From: Shimia sp. Alg240-R146
GTDB lineage: Bacteria > Pseudomonadota > Alphaproteobacteria > Rhodobacterales > Rhodobacteraceae
Length of the DNA stretch: 64,000 nt
Direction: 5' to 3'
Assembly: GCF_947331465.1 (NCBI RefSeq)
Contig: NZ_CAMZOK010000003.1
Span: 434,001-498,000 of the forward strand
Position 1 is the stretch's first letter. The number at the start of each line of letters is the position of its first letter. A model generated the notes under the pieces. That model saw only the letters and a list, made by a program, of their open reading frames with translations. It did no database searches and had not been told where the DNA came from. This document shows positions 1 to 8,776 of this stretch, piece after piece. Made by a program: the position numbers and the translations under genes.

Positions 1-318
1 GCATCGATTCCGACGCCGCAGCCGGTCTACTCCCGTCCGATGTTTGGCGCCTATGGGCGCGCGGTGGAAAACGCTGCCGTAGTGTTTGTGTCGGAAGCCG
101 CACAGGCCGAGGGCATCGGCGCGTCACTTGGTTTGGCAAAACAAACGCTGGCTGTGGAAAACACCCGCAATATCGGCAAGTCACACCTCAAATTGAACGA
201 CGCCACCCCTGACATCGAAGTACACCCGGAAACCTATGAAGTGCGCGCCAATGGCGAATTGTTGACATGTCAGCCCGCCGAAGTGTTGCCTATGGCGCAG
301 CGCTATTTCATGTTCTGA
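1..318 (+). CDS. ureC: urease alpha subunit, C-terminal end (partial)
   Basis: The window opens inside this gene, and only the last 105 residues are present. The reading begins with [15 protein letters not shown] and ends with PMAQRYFMF, which is typical of the UreC C-terminus. UreC carries the di-nickel active site that hydrolyses urea to ammonia and carbamate in the cytoplasm. The active-site ligands lie upstream, outside the window. It belongs with the ureE, ureF and ureG genes that follow, although a DUF1127 gene is inserted before ureE. Confidence 0.93.
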   Translation, partial: ASIPTPQPVYSRPMFGAYGRAVENAAVVFVSEAAQAEGIGASLGLAKQTLAVENTRNIGKSHLKLNDATPDIEVHPETYEVRANGELLTCQPAEVLPMAQRYFMF

Positions 319-353
319 GGCGCTGAAATGAACCTCGTTAACCCTTTGAGAAT

Positions 354-366
354 GCTGCATTGCAGC
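354..366. promoter_or_regulatory. 13-bp palindrome upstream of the DUF1127 gene
   Basis: Arms GCTGCA (354-359) and TGCAGC (361-366) form a perfect inverted repeat around a single T. It lies in the 151-bp gap between ureC and the DUF1127 gene. The one-base spacer suits a protein-binding site better than an RNA hairpin. No regulator can be assigned. The same gap holds a strong Shine-Dalgarno-like run (434-442) with no start codon at a suitable distance. Confidence 0.3.
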
Positions 367-469
367 GGACGCAAGACAGCTATGACAAAAGCAACCCTAC
401 ACATGGCAACGAACCTGACGCATATTTACACCCAAGGGAGGACCAAAGTTTTTACAAACGAGGTTCGAA

Positions 470-697
470 ATGGCACTGACAGATACAACTCACACTACCG
501 CCCCGATTTCTCTGGGCAAAATCTTCGCTGCACCATTCCAGGCAATCGGCCGCTTCTTCGTGGCGATCATGGAAAGCAACAGCCGCATCCAACGCGTCGA
601 TGCTCTGAACGCGATGACCGACGAGCAGCTGGCAGCACGCGGCCTGCGTCGCGAAGACATCGTACGCCACGTATTCGGCGACTACATGCACGTTTGA
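470..697 (+). CDS. DUF1127 small protein
   Basis: A 75-residue basic protein whose second half (about residues 36-68) has the arginine-rich DUF1127 pattern: a helix ending in LNAMTDEQLAARGLRREDI. Small DUF1127 proteins are common and often stress-induced in Rhodobacteraceae and Rhizobiales, where some have been linked to RNA-related control. An AGG-type ribosome site sits 7 bases before the ATG. It lies between ureC and ureE with its own 151-bp leader, so it may be transcribed separately. A direct role in urease assembly is not shown by the sequence. Confidence 0.75.
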   Translation: MALTDTTHTTAPISLGKIFAAPFQAIGRFFVAIMESNSRIQRVDALNAMTDEQLAARGLRREDIVRHVFGDYMHV

Positions 698-722
698 TCG
701 ACTCGGGCCTTGGGGGTGTCGC

Positions 723-1232
723 ATGACGTCAATCCCCACCGCCCGCGCCTATCACGGCCACGCACATGCCCCGTCATCGGGGCGTGTGGCTTTGACTTAC
801 GAAGACCGCTTCCTCCGCCGCAAAACCTTGTTGCTTGAGGACGGCACCCGCATCCTTGTTGATCTGCCCAAAACCACCTCGCTTGATCATGGCGGGGTTC
901 TTGTGTTGACGGATGGCGCGGAAATCACCGTGACCGCCGCACCCGAAGCGTTGATGCAGGTCACCGCCGCTGATCTCACCCGCATTGCCTGGCACATCGG
1001 CAACCGCCACACCCCGTGCCAGATCGAAACTGATCGCCTGTTGCTGCAACCCGATCACGTGATCCGCGACATGCTGGCACTTTTGGGAGCGACCGTCACC
1101 GACGTGATAGAGCCTTTCACACCCGAAGGTGGCGCATATGGCCACGGTCGCACCCACGGCCACGACCACAGCCACCCTCATGCGCATGATCACACACACG
1201 ATCACGGTCCTTCTCACGATCATGACCACTGA
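723..1232 (+). CDS. ureE: urease accessory protein UreE, nickel metallochaperone
   Basis: A 169-residue UreE with the usual N-terminal peptide-binding-like domain and a C-terminal metal-binding domain (around residues 75-135). The tail from about residue 136 carries 13 histidines alternating with Asp, Gly, Ser and Thr, the classical nickel-storing UreE tail. UreE delivers Ni2+ to the UreG-UreF-UreD complex that activates urease. The ATG is at the end of the DUF1127 intergenic gap; the gene's 3' end overlaps ureF by 11 bases, so the two are translationally coupled. Confidence 0.92.
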   Translation: MTSIPTARAYHGHAHAPSSGRVALTYEDRFLRRKTLLLEDGTRILVDLPKTTSLDHGGVLVLTDGAEITVTAAPEALMQVTAADLTRIAWHIGNRHTPCQIETDRLLLQPDHVIRDMLALLGATVTDVIEPFTPEGGAYGHGRTHGHDHSHPHAHDHTHDHGPSHDHDH

Positions 1233-1863
1233 TCCAATCCTGACCCTGACTCAATGGCTCTCGCCCGCCTTTCCGGTCGGCGCGTTCACCTACAGTCATG
1301 GCTTGGAAGATCTTGTTGCCACCGATGTTGTGACAAACGCCGACACCTTCGAGAACTGGTTGACGGACACGCTGTCTTTTGGCGCTGGCCGCAACGACAC
1401 GATCCTGCTTGTAGCGGCCTACAACGCGGATGTAGCCGACCTTCAGGAAATCGACGACCTCGCCCGCGCCCTCGCGCCAAGTGCAGAGCGCCTGCTTGAA
1501 ACGGATCAACAAGGCGGCGCCTTTGCCCGCACCATTGCAGCCATCCATAACCTTGATCTTGCCGCCCTGACCTATCCGGTGGCCGTCGGCCACGCCGCCC
1601 GCTTGCAAGACCTGCCACTAAGGGACACCGCCCGCCTGTTCTTGCACGCGTTTGCGGCCAACCTGACCTCGGCAGCCACGCGCCTTGTGCCTTTGGGTCA
1701 GACCGAAGCACAGACCGTCCTGCTGAAAACCGCCCCGCTGTGCCAACAGATTGCCGACAAAGCGCTCACTGAGACAATCAACGACATTGCCTCAACCACA
1801 TTTGCCTCCGACATTGCGTCCATGAACCATGAAACGCAGTACTCAAGGCTTTTCCGATCATGA
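1222..1863 (+). CDS. ureF: urease accessory protein UreF
   Basis: 213 residues. The reading frame is open further upstream, but the ATG at 1222 gives the family N-terminus (MTTDPILTLTQWLSPAFPVGAF, with the LSPAFPVGAF(T)YSHGLE signature), whereas an earlier start would only read the UreE histidine tail out of frame. UreF is the all-helical partner of UreD that recruits UreG and gates GTP-dependent nickel insertion. It overlaps ureE upstream and the DUF3995 gene downstream (ATGA at 1860). Confidence 0.92.
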   Translation: MTTDPILTLTQWLSPAFPVGAFTYSHGLEDLVATDVVTNADTFENWLTDTLSFGAGRNDTILLVAAYNADVADLQEIDDLARALAPSAERLLETDQQGGAFARTIAAIHNLDLAALTYPVAVGHAARLQDLPLRDTARLFLHAFAANLTSAATRLVPLGQTEAQTVLLKTAPLCQQIADKALTETINDIASTTFASDIASMNHETQYSRLFRS

Positions 1864-2270
1864 CTTTTCTTGCGACGCTTTTGACCATCACCCTTCTCAT
1901 ACCCGCGGCCCTGCATTTGCTCTGGGCCATCGGCTACTGGACCCCGATCAAGGACGAGACCGCCCTCGCCCGCGCCACAGTCGGGGCCAAAGACATCACC
2001 CGCATGCCACCGGCCGTCCCCTGCGCCGTGGTAGCGATGGCACTTCTGTTTGCAGCGATCTTGCCGCATATTCCCGCCTTCCCGCTGCACAACCTTCTGA
2101 TGAGCGGCGCCGCTGTTGTCTTTCTGTTGCGCGGTGCCATTGCCTACACCCCGTTCTGGCGCAAAATCTTCTGCGAAGACCCCTTCGTCACGCTTGACCG
2201 CCGCCTCTACAGCCCGATGATCCTTGCGATTGGTGCGGTCTTCCTCATTTTACGCCTACAAGGAGCCTGA
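1860..2270 (+). CDS. DUF3995 integral membrane protein in the urease operon
   Basis: 136 residues with about four hydrophobic segments (roughly residues 3-24, 55-72, 78-95, 115-133) and the conserved LLWAIGYW near the N-terminus. It fits the DUF3995 family, which has no established function. Its ATG overlaps the ureF stop (ATGA) and it ends one base before the ureG ATG, so it is translated within the ureF-ureG unit. That position suggests a urease-related membrane role, for example nickel or urea/ammonia movement. This is inference from context only. Confidence 0.8.
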   Translation: MTFLATLLTITLLIPAALHLLWAIGYWTPIKDETALARATVGAKDITRMPPAVPCAVVAMALLFAAILPHIPAFPLHNLLMSGAAVVFLLRGAIAYTPFWRKIFCEDPFVTLDRRLYSPMILAIGAVFLILRLQGA

Positions 2271-2271
2271 C

Positions 2272-2901
2272 ATGGCATCTCCAAATGGTCCTCTTCGCAT
2301 TGGCATCGGCGGCCCCGTCGGAGCGGGCAAAACCACGCTCACTGCCAACCTCTGCCGCGCGCTGCGTGACAAGCTCTCGATCGCTGTCGTGACCAACGAC
2401 ATCTACACCCGCGAAGACGCCGAGGAACTCATGCGCCAACAAGTTCTGCCGCTGGAGCGGATCAAAGGCGTGGAAACCGGCGGCTGCCCACACACAGCCA
2501 TCCGCGAAGACGCCTCAATCAACCTCGCCGCCATTGACGAGCTGAACAAAGCCATTCCCGATCTCGATGTGATCTTGATCGAAAGCGGCGGCGACAACCT
2601 GTCCGCCACCTTCAGCCCCGAGCTCGCCGATCTGACGATCTATGTGATCGACACCGCGGCCGGCGAAGAAATCCCGCGCAAAGGCGGGCCTGCGATCACC
2701 CGTTCCGATATTCTCGTCATCAACAAGACCGATCTCGCCCCCTATGTCGGCGCCTCACTCGACGTGATGGAACGCGACGCCACCAAAATGCGCGGCGACC
2801 GGCCATTCGTTTTTGCGTCCCTGCGCCAAGGCAAAGGCTTCGACGCGATCCTGCCCTTGATCGGCGAAATCGGCGGCATTCCAGAGCTAACCGCCCAATA
2901 A
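2272..2901 (+). CDS. ureG: urease accessory GTPase UreG
   Basis: 209 residues. The ATG at 2272 follows AAGGAG by 7 bases and gives the standard N-terminus; the frame is open upstream but the extension reads through the end of the DUF3995 gene. The P-loop GGPVGAGKT is at residues 13-21, the metal-binding CPH motif lies in [11 protein letters not shown], and NKTD (guanine specificity) is in the C-terminal half. UreG is a SIMIBI GTPase that carries nickel to apo-urease. It closes the urease gene set in this window. Confidence 0.95.
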   Translation: MASPNGPLRIGIGGPVGAGKTTLTANLCRALRDKLSIAVVTNDIYTREDAEELMRQQVLPLERIKGVETGGCPHTAIREDASINLAAIDELNKAIPDLDVILIESGGDNLSATFSPELADLTIYVIDTAAGEEIPRKGGPAITRSDILVINKTDLAPYVGASLDVMERDATKMRGDRPFVFASLRQGKGFDAILPLIGEIGGIPELTAQ

Positions 2902-2947
2902 CAAGGCACAACTGAACTAAATCGCCTACCGACTATTACGGACTATC

Positions 2948-2999
2948 CACGGTGATGCCCGTGCGGTAACCTCTCGCTTGAAATGGCACCGAAGCCATT
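2948..2999 (+). promoter_or_regulatory. two small hairpins in the dctP leader
   Basis: Two short stems with six-base loops lie just upstream of the dctP ribosome site. The first is CACGG/CCGTG with loop TGATGC (2948-2963); the second is AATGGC/GCCATT with loop ACCGAA (2982-2999). The second ends four bases before the GGGAGGA Shine-Dalgarno. They could influence message stability or translation. A 5-bp stem can occur by chance. Confidence 0.3.
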
Positions 3000-3014
3000 C
3001 AATGGGAGGATATC

Positions 3015-4031
3015 ATGAAGAAATTTTTGGGCCGCACTGCTGCGGCTGCACTCACCTTGGCATTTGCAACCGAAGCTATGGCCACCGAATGGAATGTCTC
3101 TGTCTGGGGCAAACGCCGCGCCTTCACCGAGCACGTTGAAAAACTGGCTGAACTCGTCAGCGAAAAAACCGGCGGCGATTTCACGCTGAACATCTCTTAC
3201 GGCGGCCTGTCCAAGAACCGCGAAAACCTCGACGGCATCTCGATTGGCGCGTTTGAAATGGCTCAGTTCTGCGCCGGCTACCACCGCGACAAAAACCGCG
3301 TTGTGACCGTGCTGGAACTACCGTTCCTCGGCGTGGCCAACCTGGCCGAAGAAGTTGCCGTATCCAAAGCTGTCTATGCACACCCTGCAGCGGCTGAGGA
3401 AATGGAACAGTGGAACGCAATGCTGCTGATGACCTCCCCGATGCCACAGTACAACTTGGTTGGTACTGGCGAGCCGCGCGACACGCTGGCAGACTTTGAC
3501 GGCATGCGCGTCCGCGCAACCGGCGGTCTGGGCAAAGCGTTTGAGGCTGTCGGCGGTGTTCCCACATCCGTGACCGCAACCGAAGCCTATCAGGCGATGG
3601 AAAGCGGCGTGGTCGACACAGTGGCGTTTGCCCAGCACGCCCACCTTGCATTTGGCACCATCAACCAAGCCGAGTGGTGGACAGCGAACCTCAACCCCGG
3701 CACCGTGAACTGCCCGGTTGTTGTGAACATCGACGCATATGACATGCTGTCAGACGAGCACCGCGCTGCACTGGACAGCTCGGTTGACGAAGCACTGGAC
3801 CACTATGTCGCCAACTACGGCACCCTGCTTGAGAAGTGGGACAGCGTTCTGGCTGAAAAAGGCGTCGAAAAAGTCATGATCGACGACGCTGTTCTGGCCG
3901 AATTCCGCGCCAAGGCTGCTGATCCGATCCGCGACGCTTGGATTGCTGACATGGAAGGCCAAGGCCTGCCGGGTCAGGAACTCTATGACCTCGTCGTCAA
4001 GACTTTGGCTGACCACCGCGCCAGCAACTAA
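3015..4031 (+). CDS. dctP: TRAP transporter substrate-binding protein, DctP family
   Basis: 338 residues with a signal peptide (KK, hydrophobic core, probable cleavage after Ala23). The mature protein has the DctP fold signatures, including an arginine in GMRVRATGG that corresponds to the residue clamping the substrate carboxylate in this family. It is the periplasmic receptor for the DctQM permease encoded next. The ligand is likely an organic acid but cannot be named. A GGGAGGA ribosome site lies 6 bases before the ATG, and a strong hairpin follows the stop codon. Confidence 0.9.
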   Translation: MKKFLGRTAAAALTLAFATEAMATEWNVSVWGKRRAFTEHVEKLAELVSEKTGGDFTLNISYGGLSKNRENLDGISIGAFEMAQFCAGYHRDKNRVVTVLELPFLGVANLAEEVAVSKAVYAHPAAAEEMEQWNAMLLMTSPMPQYNLVGTGEPRDTLADFDGMRVRATGGLGKAFEAVGGVPTSVTATEAYQAMESGVVDTVAFAQHAHLAFGTINQAEWWTANLNPGTVNCPVVVNIDAYDMLSDEHRAALDSSVDEALDHYVANYGTLLEKWDSVLAEKGVEKVMIDDAVLAEFRAKAADPIRDAWIADMEGQGLPGQELYDLVVKTLADHRASN

Positions 4032-4047
4032 GTCGACCAAAATCTGA

Positions 4048-4077
4048 AACGGCCCCGACATCGCGCGGGGCCGTTTT
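4048..4077 (+). terminator. hairpin with T-run between dctP and dctQ
   Basis: A 10-bp perfect stem, AACGGCCCCG (4048-4057) with CGGGGCCGTT (4066-4075), loop of 8 bases, followed by TTTT. It sits 17 bases after the dctP stop and 24 bases before the dctQ start. It probably acts as a leaky terminator or 3' stabiliser, giving more binding protein than permease. Confidence 0.75.
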
Positions 4078-4100
4078 GCATACATACAAGGGGACATAAT

Positions 4101-4736
4101 ATGGCCGGTGCATCTGCCGTGCTTGAGGACAACAGCCTGCTTTCGCGGCTGGATCGCAACCTTCTCAAGCTGGAAACCTTTTTCGCGCTGCTCAGCGGCC
4201 TTGCCGTCTTCAGCCTTATGTTCCTTGCCGCCTATTCGGTGGGTGGCCGCAAATTCTTTGCCTCGCCCCTCTCAGGCTATGTGGACTACATCGAAGTCCT
4301 GATGCCGCTGATTGCGGTCATGGGCATCGCCTATGTGCAACGTGACGGCAGCCACATCCGCATGGATATGTTGATTGGCCAACTGCGCGGCCGTGCTCTC
4401 TGGGGTGCTGAGCTTCTGTCGGTTGTGCTCATCCTGCTTTTGATGATCGCGCTGACGATGGGAGCATGGGCACACTTTGAACGCTCGTTTGACTGCGCCC
4501 GCCCACTGTGTTCGCGCGACAGCTCCATCGACATCGGCCTGCCGATCTGGCCCTCCAAACTGATTGTACCTCTGGCGTTTGGCGTCATGTGCCTGCGCCT
4601 GATGATTCAGGTCTGGGGCTACGGACGCGCATTCGTGCTCAACATCCCAAATCCGGTTGCCGTTCCTTTGGTTCAATCCATCGAAGAACAAGCCCGCGCC
4701 GAAGTCGAACAGCTCGGAGGCAGCGACAATGGATAA
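4101..4736 (+). CDS. dctQ: TRAP transporter small permease DctQ
   Basis: 211 residues with four predicted membrane segments (about residues 28-50, 64-80, 103-125, 150-172), the layout of the DctQ subunit. DctQ pairs with DctM in the inner membrane to form the sodium-coupled TRAP translocator. The stop overlaps the dctM start by 8 bases. The C-terminal tail (about residues 185-211) is hydrophilic. Confidence 0.88.
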   Translation: MAGASAVLEDNSLLSRLDRNLLKLETFFALLSGLAVFSLMFLAAYSVGGRKFFASPLSGYVDYIEVLMPLIAVMGIAYVQRDGSHIRMDMLIGQLRGRALWGAELLSVVLILLLMIALTMGAWAHFERSFDCARPLCSRDSSIDIGLPIWPSKLIVPLAFGVMCLRLMIQVWGYGRAFVLNIPNPVAVPLVQSIEEQARAEVEQLGGSDNG

Positions 4737-6156
4737 TATCACCATCGGCCTCTGGGTCACCGGCGGCATGCTGGTGCTTGTGGTTCTCGGCATGCGCGTG
4801 GCCTTTGCCGCCGCCCTTGCTGGCTTTATTGGCATCGTCTGGATTTTCTGGGCCAAGTTCGGCTACGCGCCGGACAAATTGCTCTACTGGAACGAACGCC
4901 GCGAAATCTGGGACGGCGCGCTTGGCAAATCCATCGCCATCGCCGGCTCTGTGCCGCATTCCAAGGTCTCTTCCCAAGCGCTCAGCCTGATCCCGACGTT
5001 TATCCTGATCGGCTACCTCGCCTATCACGCCAAGCTGACCACGGCGCTGTTTGAGGCAGCCAAACGCTGGATAGCCTGGGTGCCGGGCGGTCTGGCAGTC
5101 TCCACAGTCTTTGCCACCGCAGGCTTTGCCGCCGTGTCCGGCGCGTCCGTGGCCACCGCCGCAGTTTTCGCCCGCATTGCCATCCCCGAGATGCTCAAGG
5201 CGGGCTATAACAAACAATTCGCGGCTGGCGTAGTTGCGGCTGGCGGTACTCTTGCATCTCTTATCCCGCCCAGCGCGATCCTCGTGATCTATGCCATCAT
5301 CGTGGAACAAGACGTGGGCAAGCTCTTGCTCGCGGGCTTCATTCCTGGCGCGTTCTCAGCAATCATCTATGCCGGTATGATCATCGGTATCGCCGTGGTG
5401 TTCAAAACCGTCGGCCCACCGGTAACCGGCTTCACGTGGCGCGAACGCTTTGCATCCCTGCCGCCAGCGTTGCCGATCGTGGCGGTGGTCGTGATCATCA
5501 TCTTCTTTGTCTACAACCCGTTTGGCGATGCGTGGGGCACCCCGACCGAAGGCGGCGCCGTCGGCGCCTTCATCGTCTTCCTGCTCGCGCTCATCCGTGG
5601 CATGCGCTGGCCTGAATTAAAAATGGCCCTGCTGGACACAGCCAAGCTCACCGTAATGATCTTCACCATTATCTGGGGCGTTCTGATCTATGTGCGCTTC
5701 TTGGGCTTTGCCGACCTTCCCGGCGCGTTTTCCGACTGGATCACCGCGCTGGACATGTCCCCTTGGTTGATCCTCGTGTGCATCCTTCTGGCCTACGCAG
5801 TGCTTGGCATGTTTATGGACGCGATCGGCATGCTGCTCTTGACCCTGCCGGTGGTGTACCCCGCGGTCATGGCCCTCAATGGTGGCGAAGCCGTGACAGC
5901 GGCCGAAAGCACATTTGGCATGAGCGGCACCATGTGCGCGATCTGGTTCGGCATTCTGGTGGTGAAAATGGCCGAGTTCTGCCTGATCACCCCGCCCATC
6001 GGCCTCAACTGTTTTGTGGTCGCGGGGGTCCGCGATGATCTGACTGTGCAAGACGTGTTCAAAGGCGTGACACCGTTTTTCCTTGCGGACGCTGTGACCA
6101 TCGCGCTGCTGGTGGCCTTCCCGTCAATTGTGCTCTGGCTGCCATCCCTAGCGTGA
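4729..6156 (+). CDS. dctM: TRAP transporter large permease DctM
   Basis: 475 residues with roughly 12 hydrophobic segments, including the conserved ASLIPPSAILVIYAII and the C-terminal LITPPIGLNCFVV region of DctM. The ATG at 4729 is preceded by GGAGG at 4716-4720 and gives MDNITIGLWV; the longer open frame would read through dctQ. DctM is the transport channel subunit. It completes dctPQM directly downstream of urease, though no sequence feature ties the substrate to urea. Confidence 0.92.
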   Translation: MDNITIGLWVTGGMLVLVVLGMRVAFAAALAGFIGIVWIFWAKFGYAPDKLLYWNERREIWDGALGKSIAIAGSVPHSKVSSQALSLIPTFILIGYLAYHAKLTTALFEAAKRWIAWVPGGLAVSTVFATAGFAAVSGASVATAAVFARIAIPEMLKAGYNKQFAAGVVAAGGTLASLIPPSAILVIYAIIVEQDVGKLLLAGFIPGAFSAIIYAGMIIGIAVVFKTVGPPVTGFTWRERFASLPPALPIVAVVVIIIFFVYNPFGDAWGTPTEGGAVGAFIVFLLALIRGMRWPELKMALLDTAKLTVMIFTIIWGVLIYVRFLGFADLPGAFSDWITALDMSPWLILVCILLAYAVLGMFMDAIGMLLLTLPVVYPAVMALNGGEAVTAAESTFGMSGTMCAIWFGILVVKMAEFCLITPPIGLNCFVVAGVRDDLTVQDVFKGVTPFFLADAVTIALLVAFPSIVLWLPSLA

Positions 6157-6185
6157 ATTTGACAAAAGTCATGAACTCCTGAGTT

Positions 6186-6213
6186 GAGCCGCGCCCGGCG
6201 CGGCTCTATTCAT
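6186..6213 (+). terminator. hairpin downstream of dctM
   Basis: A 9-bp perfect GC-rich stem, GAGCCGCGC (6186-6194) with GCGCGGCTC (6198-6206), three-base loop, then TATTCATTT. It lies 29 bases after the dctM stop and just before the next ATG at 6219. It probably ends the dctPQM transcript, although the T-run is interrupted. Confidence 0.6.
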
Positions 6214-6218
6214 TTGGC

Positions 6219-7232
6219 ATGATTAAGAAATACGCGCTGCGCTCCGCCATTGTCGGCCTCCTGTCTGTTGGCCTTTTGACCCTATCTACCACCGCGTCTG
6301 AGGCACGGTGCAAAGGTACAGATTTGCGCAAAGGCATCAGCGCGCAGGACCGCGCGAAATTCGCGCAACAAGCCGCCCGTATCCCCTTTGCCGAAGGCAT
6401 CATATGGGAAGCCCGCAAAGGCGAACAGACCATCCACGTCGTGGGCACCCACCATTCCGGTGACGGGCGTCACCGCAAAGTTGTCGCTGACGCCTCCAAA
6501 TTCCTAAAAGACGCTGACCTGCTGATGCTCGAAATCCGCACCAAGGAAATCGAACCGCAATGGGACGCCGTCTTTAAAAAGCCCGGTGTTTTGTTGCGCC
6601 AACGCGGCCCGTACATGAGCCAACTGCTGCGCAAAGACCTGTGGGAACAACTCAGCTTGCGCATGCAACTGCACGGCTTCAGCCCTGACGAGCTCAACCG
6701 CATTCAACCCTGGTTCATCACCGGCTCGGTTGTGCACGGTGACTGCGATCCCTTCGCCTGGAACCGCTCCAAAGGCGTGGACGCGCGGCTTGAACGGGTC
6801 GCCCGCACCAAACGCGTGCCCACCATGTCTCTGGAGACCGTCGAGGAAAGCCTGCGCACCATTTCGGCGGAGCCAATCCGCAATCAGGTCAAAATGCTGG
6901 AGTGGGATATGCTCAGCAAAGCCGAAATCGCCAACGCTACCGTCACACTGCGCAACGGCTATTTTGAAGACAAACTGGCTGAAGCCATGCTGATCAACGA
7001 AGCCTTCAGTTACCGCGATTTGAATGTCTCTCGCTCCGAGGTCTCCCGCCTGATGCGCAGTCGGGACAAATACATCCTGGATGAGCGCAACAAAAACTGG
7101 ATGCCACGCATCCTGTCGCGCAAAGAAAAGCGCATCATGGTGGCCGTGGGCGCGGCCCATCTTCCCGGCAAATATGGCGTGCTCAACCTGCTCAAGAACA
7201 AGGGCTATACTCTGACGATGGTGAAACGCTGA
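6219..7232 (+). CDS. TraB/GumN family protein, exported
   Basis: 337 residues with an N-terminal signal peptide (MIKK, hydrophobic core, cleavage near Ala29). The mature part carries the TraB/GumN (TIKI-like) hallmarks: VVGTHHSGD with the GxxH motif near residue 75, an ETVEESL stretch, and VAVGAAHLPGKYGVLNLL at the C-terminus. Family members are putative metalloproteases; the bacterial function is largely unknown. It follows a hairpin and stands alone. Confidence 0.8.
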   Translation: MIKKYALRSAIVGLLSVGLLTLSTTASEARCKGTDLRKGISAQDRAKFAQQAARIPFAEGIIWEARKGEQTIHVVGTHHSGDGRHRKVVADASKFLKDADLLMLEIRTKEIEPQWDAVFKKPGVLLRQRGPYMSQLLRKDLWEQLSLRMQLHGFSPDELNRIQPWFITGSVVHGDCDPFAWNRSKGVDARLERVARTKRVPTMSLETVEESLRTISAEPIRNQVKMLEWDMLSKAEIANATVTLRNGYFEDKLAEAMLINEAFSYRDLNVSRSEVSRLMRSRDKYILDERNKNWMPRILSRKEKRIMVAVGAAHLPGKYGVLNLLKNKGYTLTMVKR

Positions 7233-7340
7233 CGCTTGGGCAGCACCGTCTCGCCCCGGATCCTCCCCCGCGCTCAGCTTGCAGGCCATAGGCTTCTGTG
7301 ATCTATTTGCGAAGGTGGGGGCTCGGGACAGAAGGCTGAA

Positions 7341-7739
7341 ATGCAGGTTTTTCAAAGTGTTGCTGCAGAGCTCCCCGAAGGCGTCCGTTTTCTGGAATAT
7401 GACAAAATCGCCGACGCGCGTGGTGCGCTGATCCCGTTTGACATGAACAAACTGCCGTTTTCGCCACAAAGGTTTTTTCTCGTGGAAGGCTCGCAAGGCG
7501 GCTCCGTGCGCGGCCAACACGCGCACCGCAGTGCCCAACAGCTGTTCTGCTGCGTCTCGGGCCGCGTTGGCATTCAGGTGCGCAATGGCCCGCAAACCAC
7601 CCGGTTTGATCTGAGTCCCAATGGCGTGGTCGCGATCATCGAGGCCGGAACATGGAGCGCGCAGACCTACCGGTCCGAGGCGGACCGGCTACTTGTTCTG
7701 AGCAGTGAACCGTACTCCAAAGACAGCTATTTGGACTAA
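7341..7739 (+). CDS. FdtA/QdtA-like sugar 3,4-ketoisomerase (cupin)
   Basis: 132 residues matching the WxcM-like/FdtA cupin family, with the conserved RGQHAHRSAQQLF core near residues 57-69. These enzymes isomerise dTDP-4-keto-6-deoxyglucose on the way to amino-deoxy sugars such as dTDP-Fuc3NAc. No other dTDP-sugar gene is visible nearby. A glycosyltransferase and an FAD oxidoreductase follow on the same strand, suggesting a small cell-surface glycan cassette. Confidence 0.72.
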   Translation: MQVFQSVAAELPEGVRFLEYDKIADARGALIPFDMNKLPFSPQRFFLVEGSQGGSVRGQHAHRSAQQLFCCVSGRVGIQVRNGPQTTRFDLSPNGVVAIIEAGTWSAQTYRSEADRLLVLSSEPYSKDSYLD

Positions 7740-7771
7740 CCTAAGGTCCAAACGGAAAAGGACACAAATCA

Positions 7772-8776
7772 TTGGCACCCCAAGACATGGCGGATCCTGA
7801 GGTCACGATCTGCATCCCGACATACGAGGCGGAGGCCTTTATTGGGCGGACGCTGGGATTTGCCACGGGCCAAACGCTGCCCAACATCCGCATCCTGATT
7901 TCGGTGGACCAGTCCACCGACACCACCGCCGCCGTTTGCCGCGAGATCGCCGCAACTGATCCGCGCATCGAGGTCTTTGAACACAGCACGCGGGTTGGAT
8001 GGGCCGAAAACGTCGCGGGCCTTGTCCGGCGCGTAAAAACACCGTTTTTCTTCGTCTATTTTCACGACGACTTTGTCTCCCCGCACTACTGCATGCACAT
8101 GGTTCAGGCCCTCAAATCCGCGCCAGACGCTGCCAGCGCAAACTGCAGTCTCGATCTGATTGGCCGCGCCCAAAGACGCGTACCCGCCCACAGCTATGAC
8201 CTCGACCCAGCGAACCGGATGCTGACAATGCTGGCCAATCATCAGGTGCCGGGCGCCCCGCTCAGAAGCATGATCCGCACATCGGCCCTTGATATTGCCG
8301 ACTTGCTGCGCCCCGGCGTTGGACCCGGAGAGATGTTTCAGGCTTATGGCCTGCACACTGCCATTATGCTGGCAGGCCCCGCCATCGGTGTGGATGAGCC
8401 GCTTTACACTCGCTGGATCCGCGACAATGCTTTAACCACCGGCGCAAAAAGGCCCGGCTGTCGCGATCTTCGCAACGTATGGGTTGCCAATCTGGACCGC
8501 CTTTGGCCTTATCTCGAAGCCCGCATAGCTGACCCGCAGGCGCTTGCCCTCATAAAACACAGCTTTGTGCTGCGCGCAGCCTGGCAGATCCTGAACGCAC
8601 AAGATGTGTCCCACGCATGCCTGCAAGAAATCTGGCACCAGCGCCCGATGCTGCCAGACCTTCAGGACACACCATCGACGGACTGCGTCAACGCCACAGT
8701 GTCACGAAGCGTTCTTGCCTTTCGCACCCAAGTGTCAGACCGCATTGATCGCCTACCCGAGGCTCAGGCGTCATGA
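7772..8776 (+). CDS. family 2 glycosyltransferase
   Basis: 334 residues with a GT2 N-terminus: VTICIPTYEAEAFIGRTL, SVDQSTDTTAAV, and an FHDDFVSP motif in the DxD position. It probably transfers a sugar from a nucleotide donor in the cytoplasm; there is no membrane anchor. A TTG at 7772 sits about 9 bases after AAAAGGA and is preferred; an ATG at 7787 is possible but too far from that site. The stop overlaps the next gene (ATGA). Confidence 0.78.
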   Translation: MAPQDMADPEVTICIPTYEAEAFIGRTLGFATGQTLPNIRILISVDQSTDTTAAVCREIAATDPRIEVFEHSTRVGWAENVAGLVRRVKTPFFFVYFHDDFVSPHYCMHMVQALKSAPDAASANCSLDLIGRAQRRVPAHSYDLDPANRMLTMLANHQVPGAPLRSMIRTSALDIADLLRPGVGPGEMFQAYGLHTAIMLAGPAIGVDEPLYTRWIRDNALTTGAKRPGCRDLRNVWVANLDRLWPYLEARIADPQALALIKHSFVLRAAWQILNAQDVSHACLQEIWHQRPMLPDLQDTPSTDCVNATVSRSVLAFRTQVSDRIDRLPEAQAS

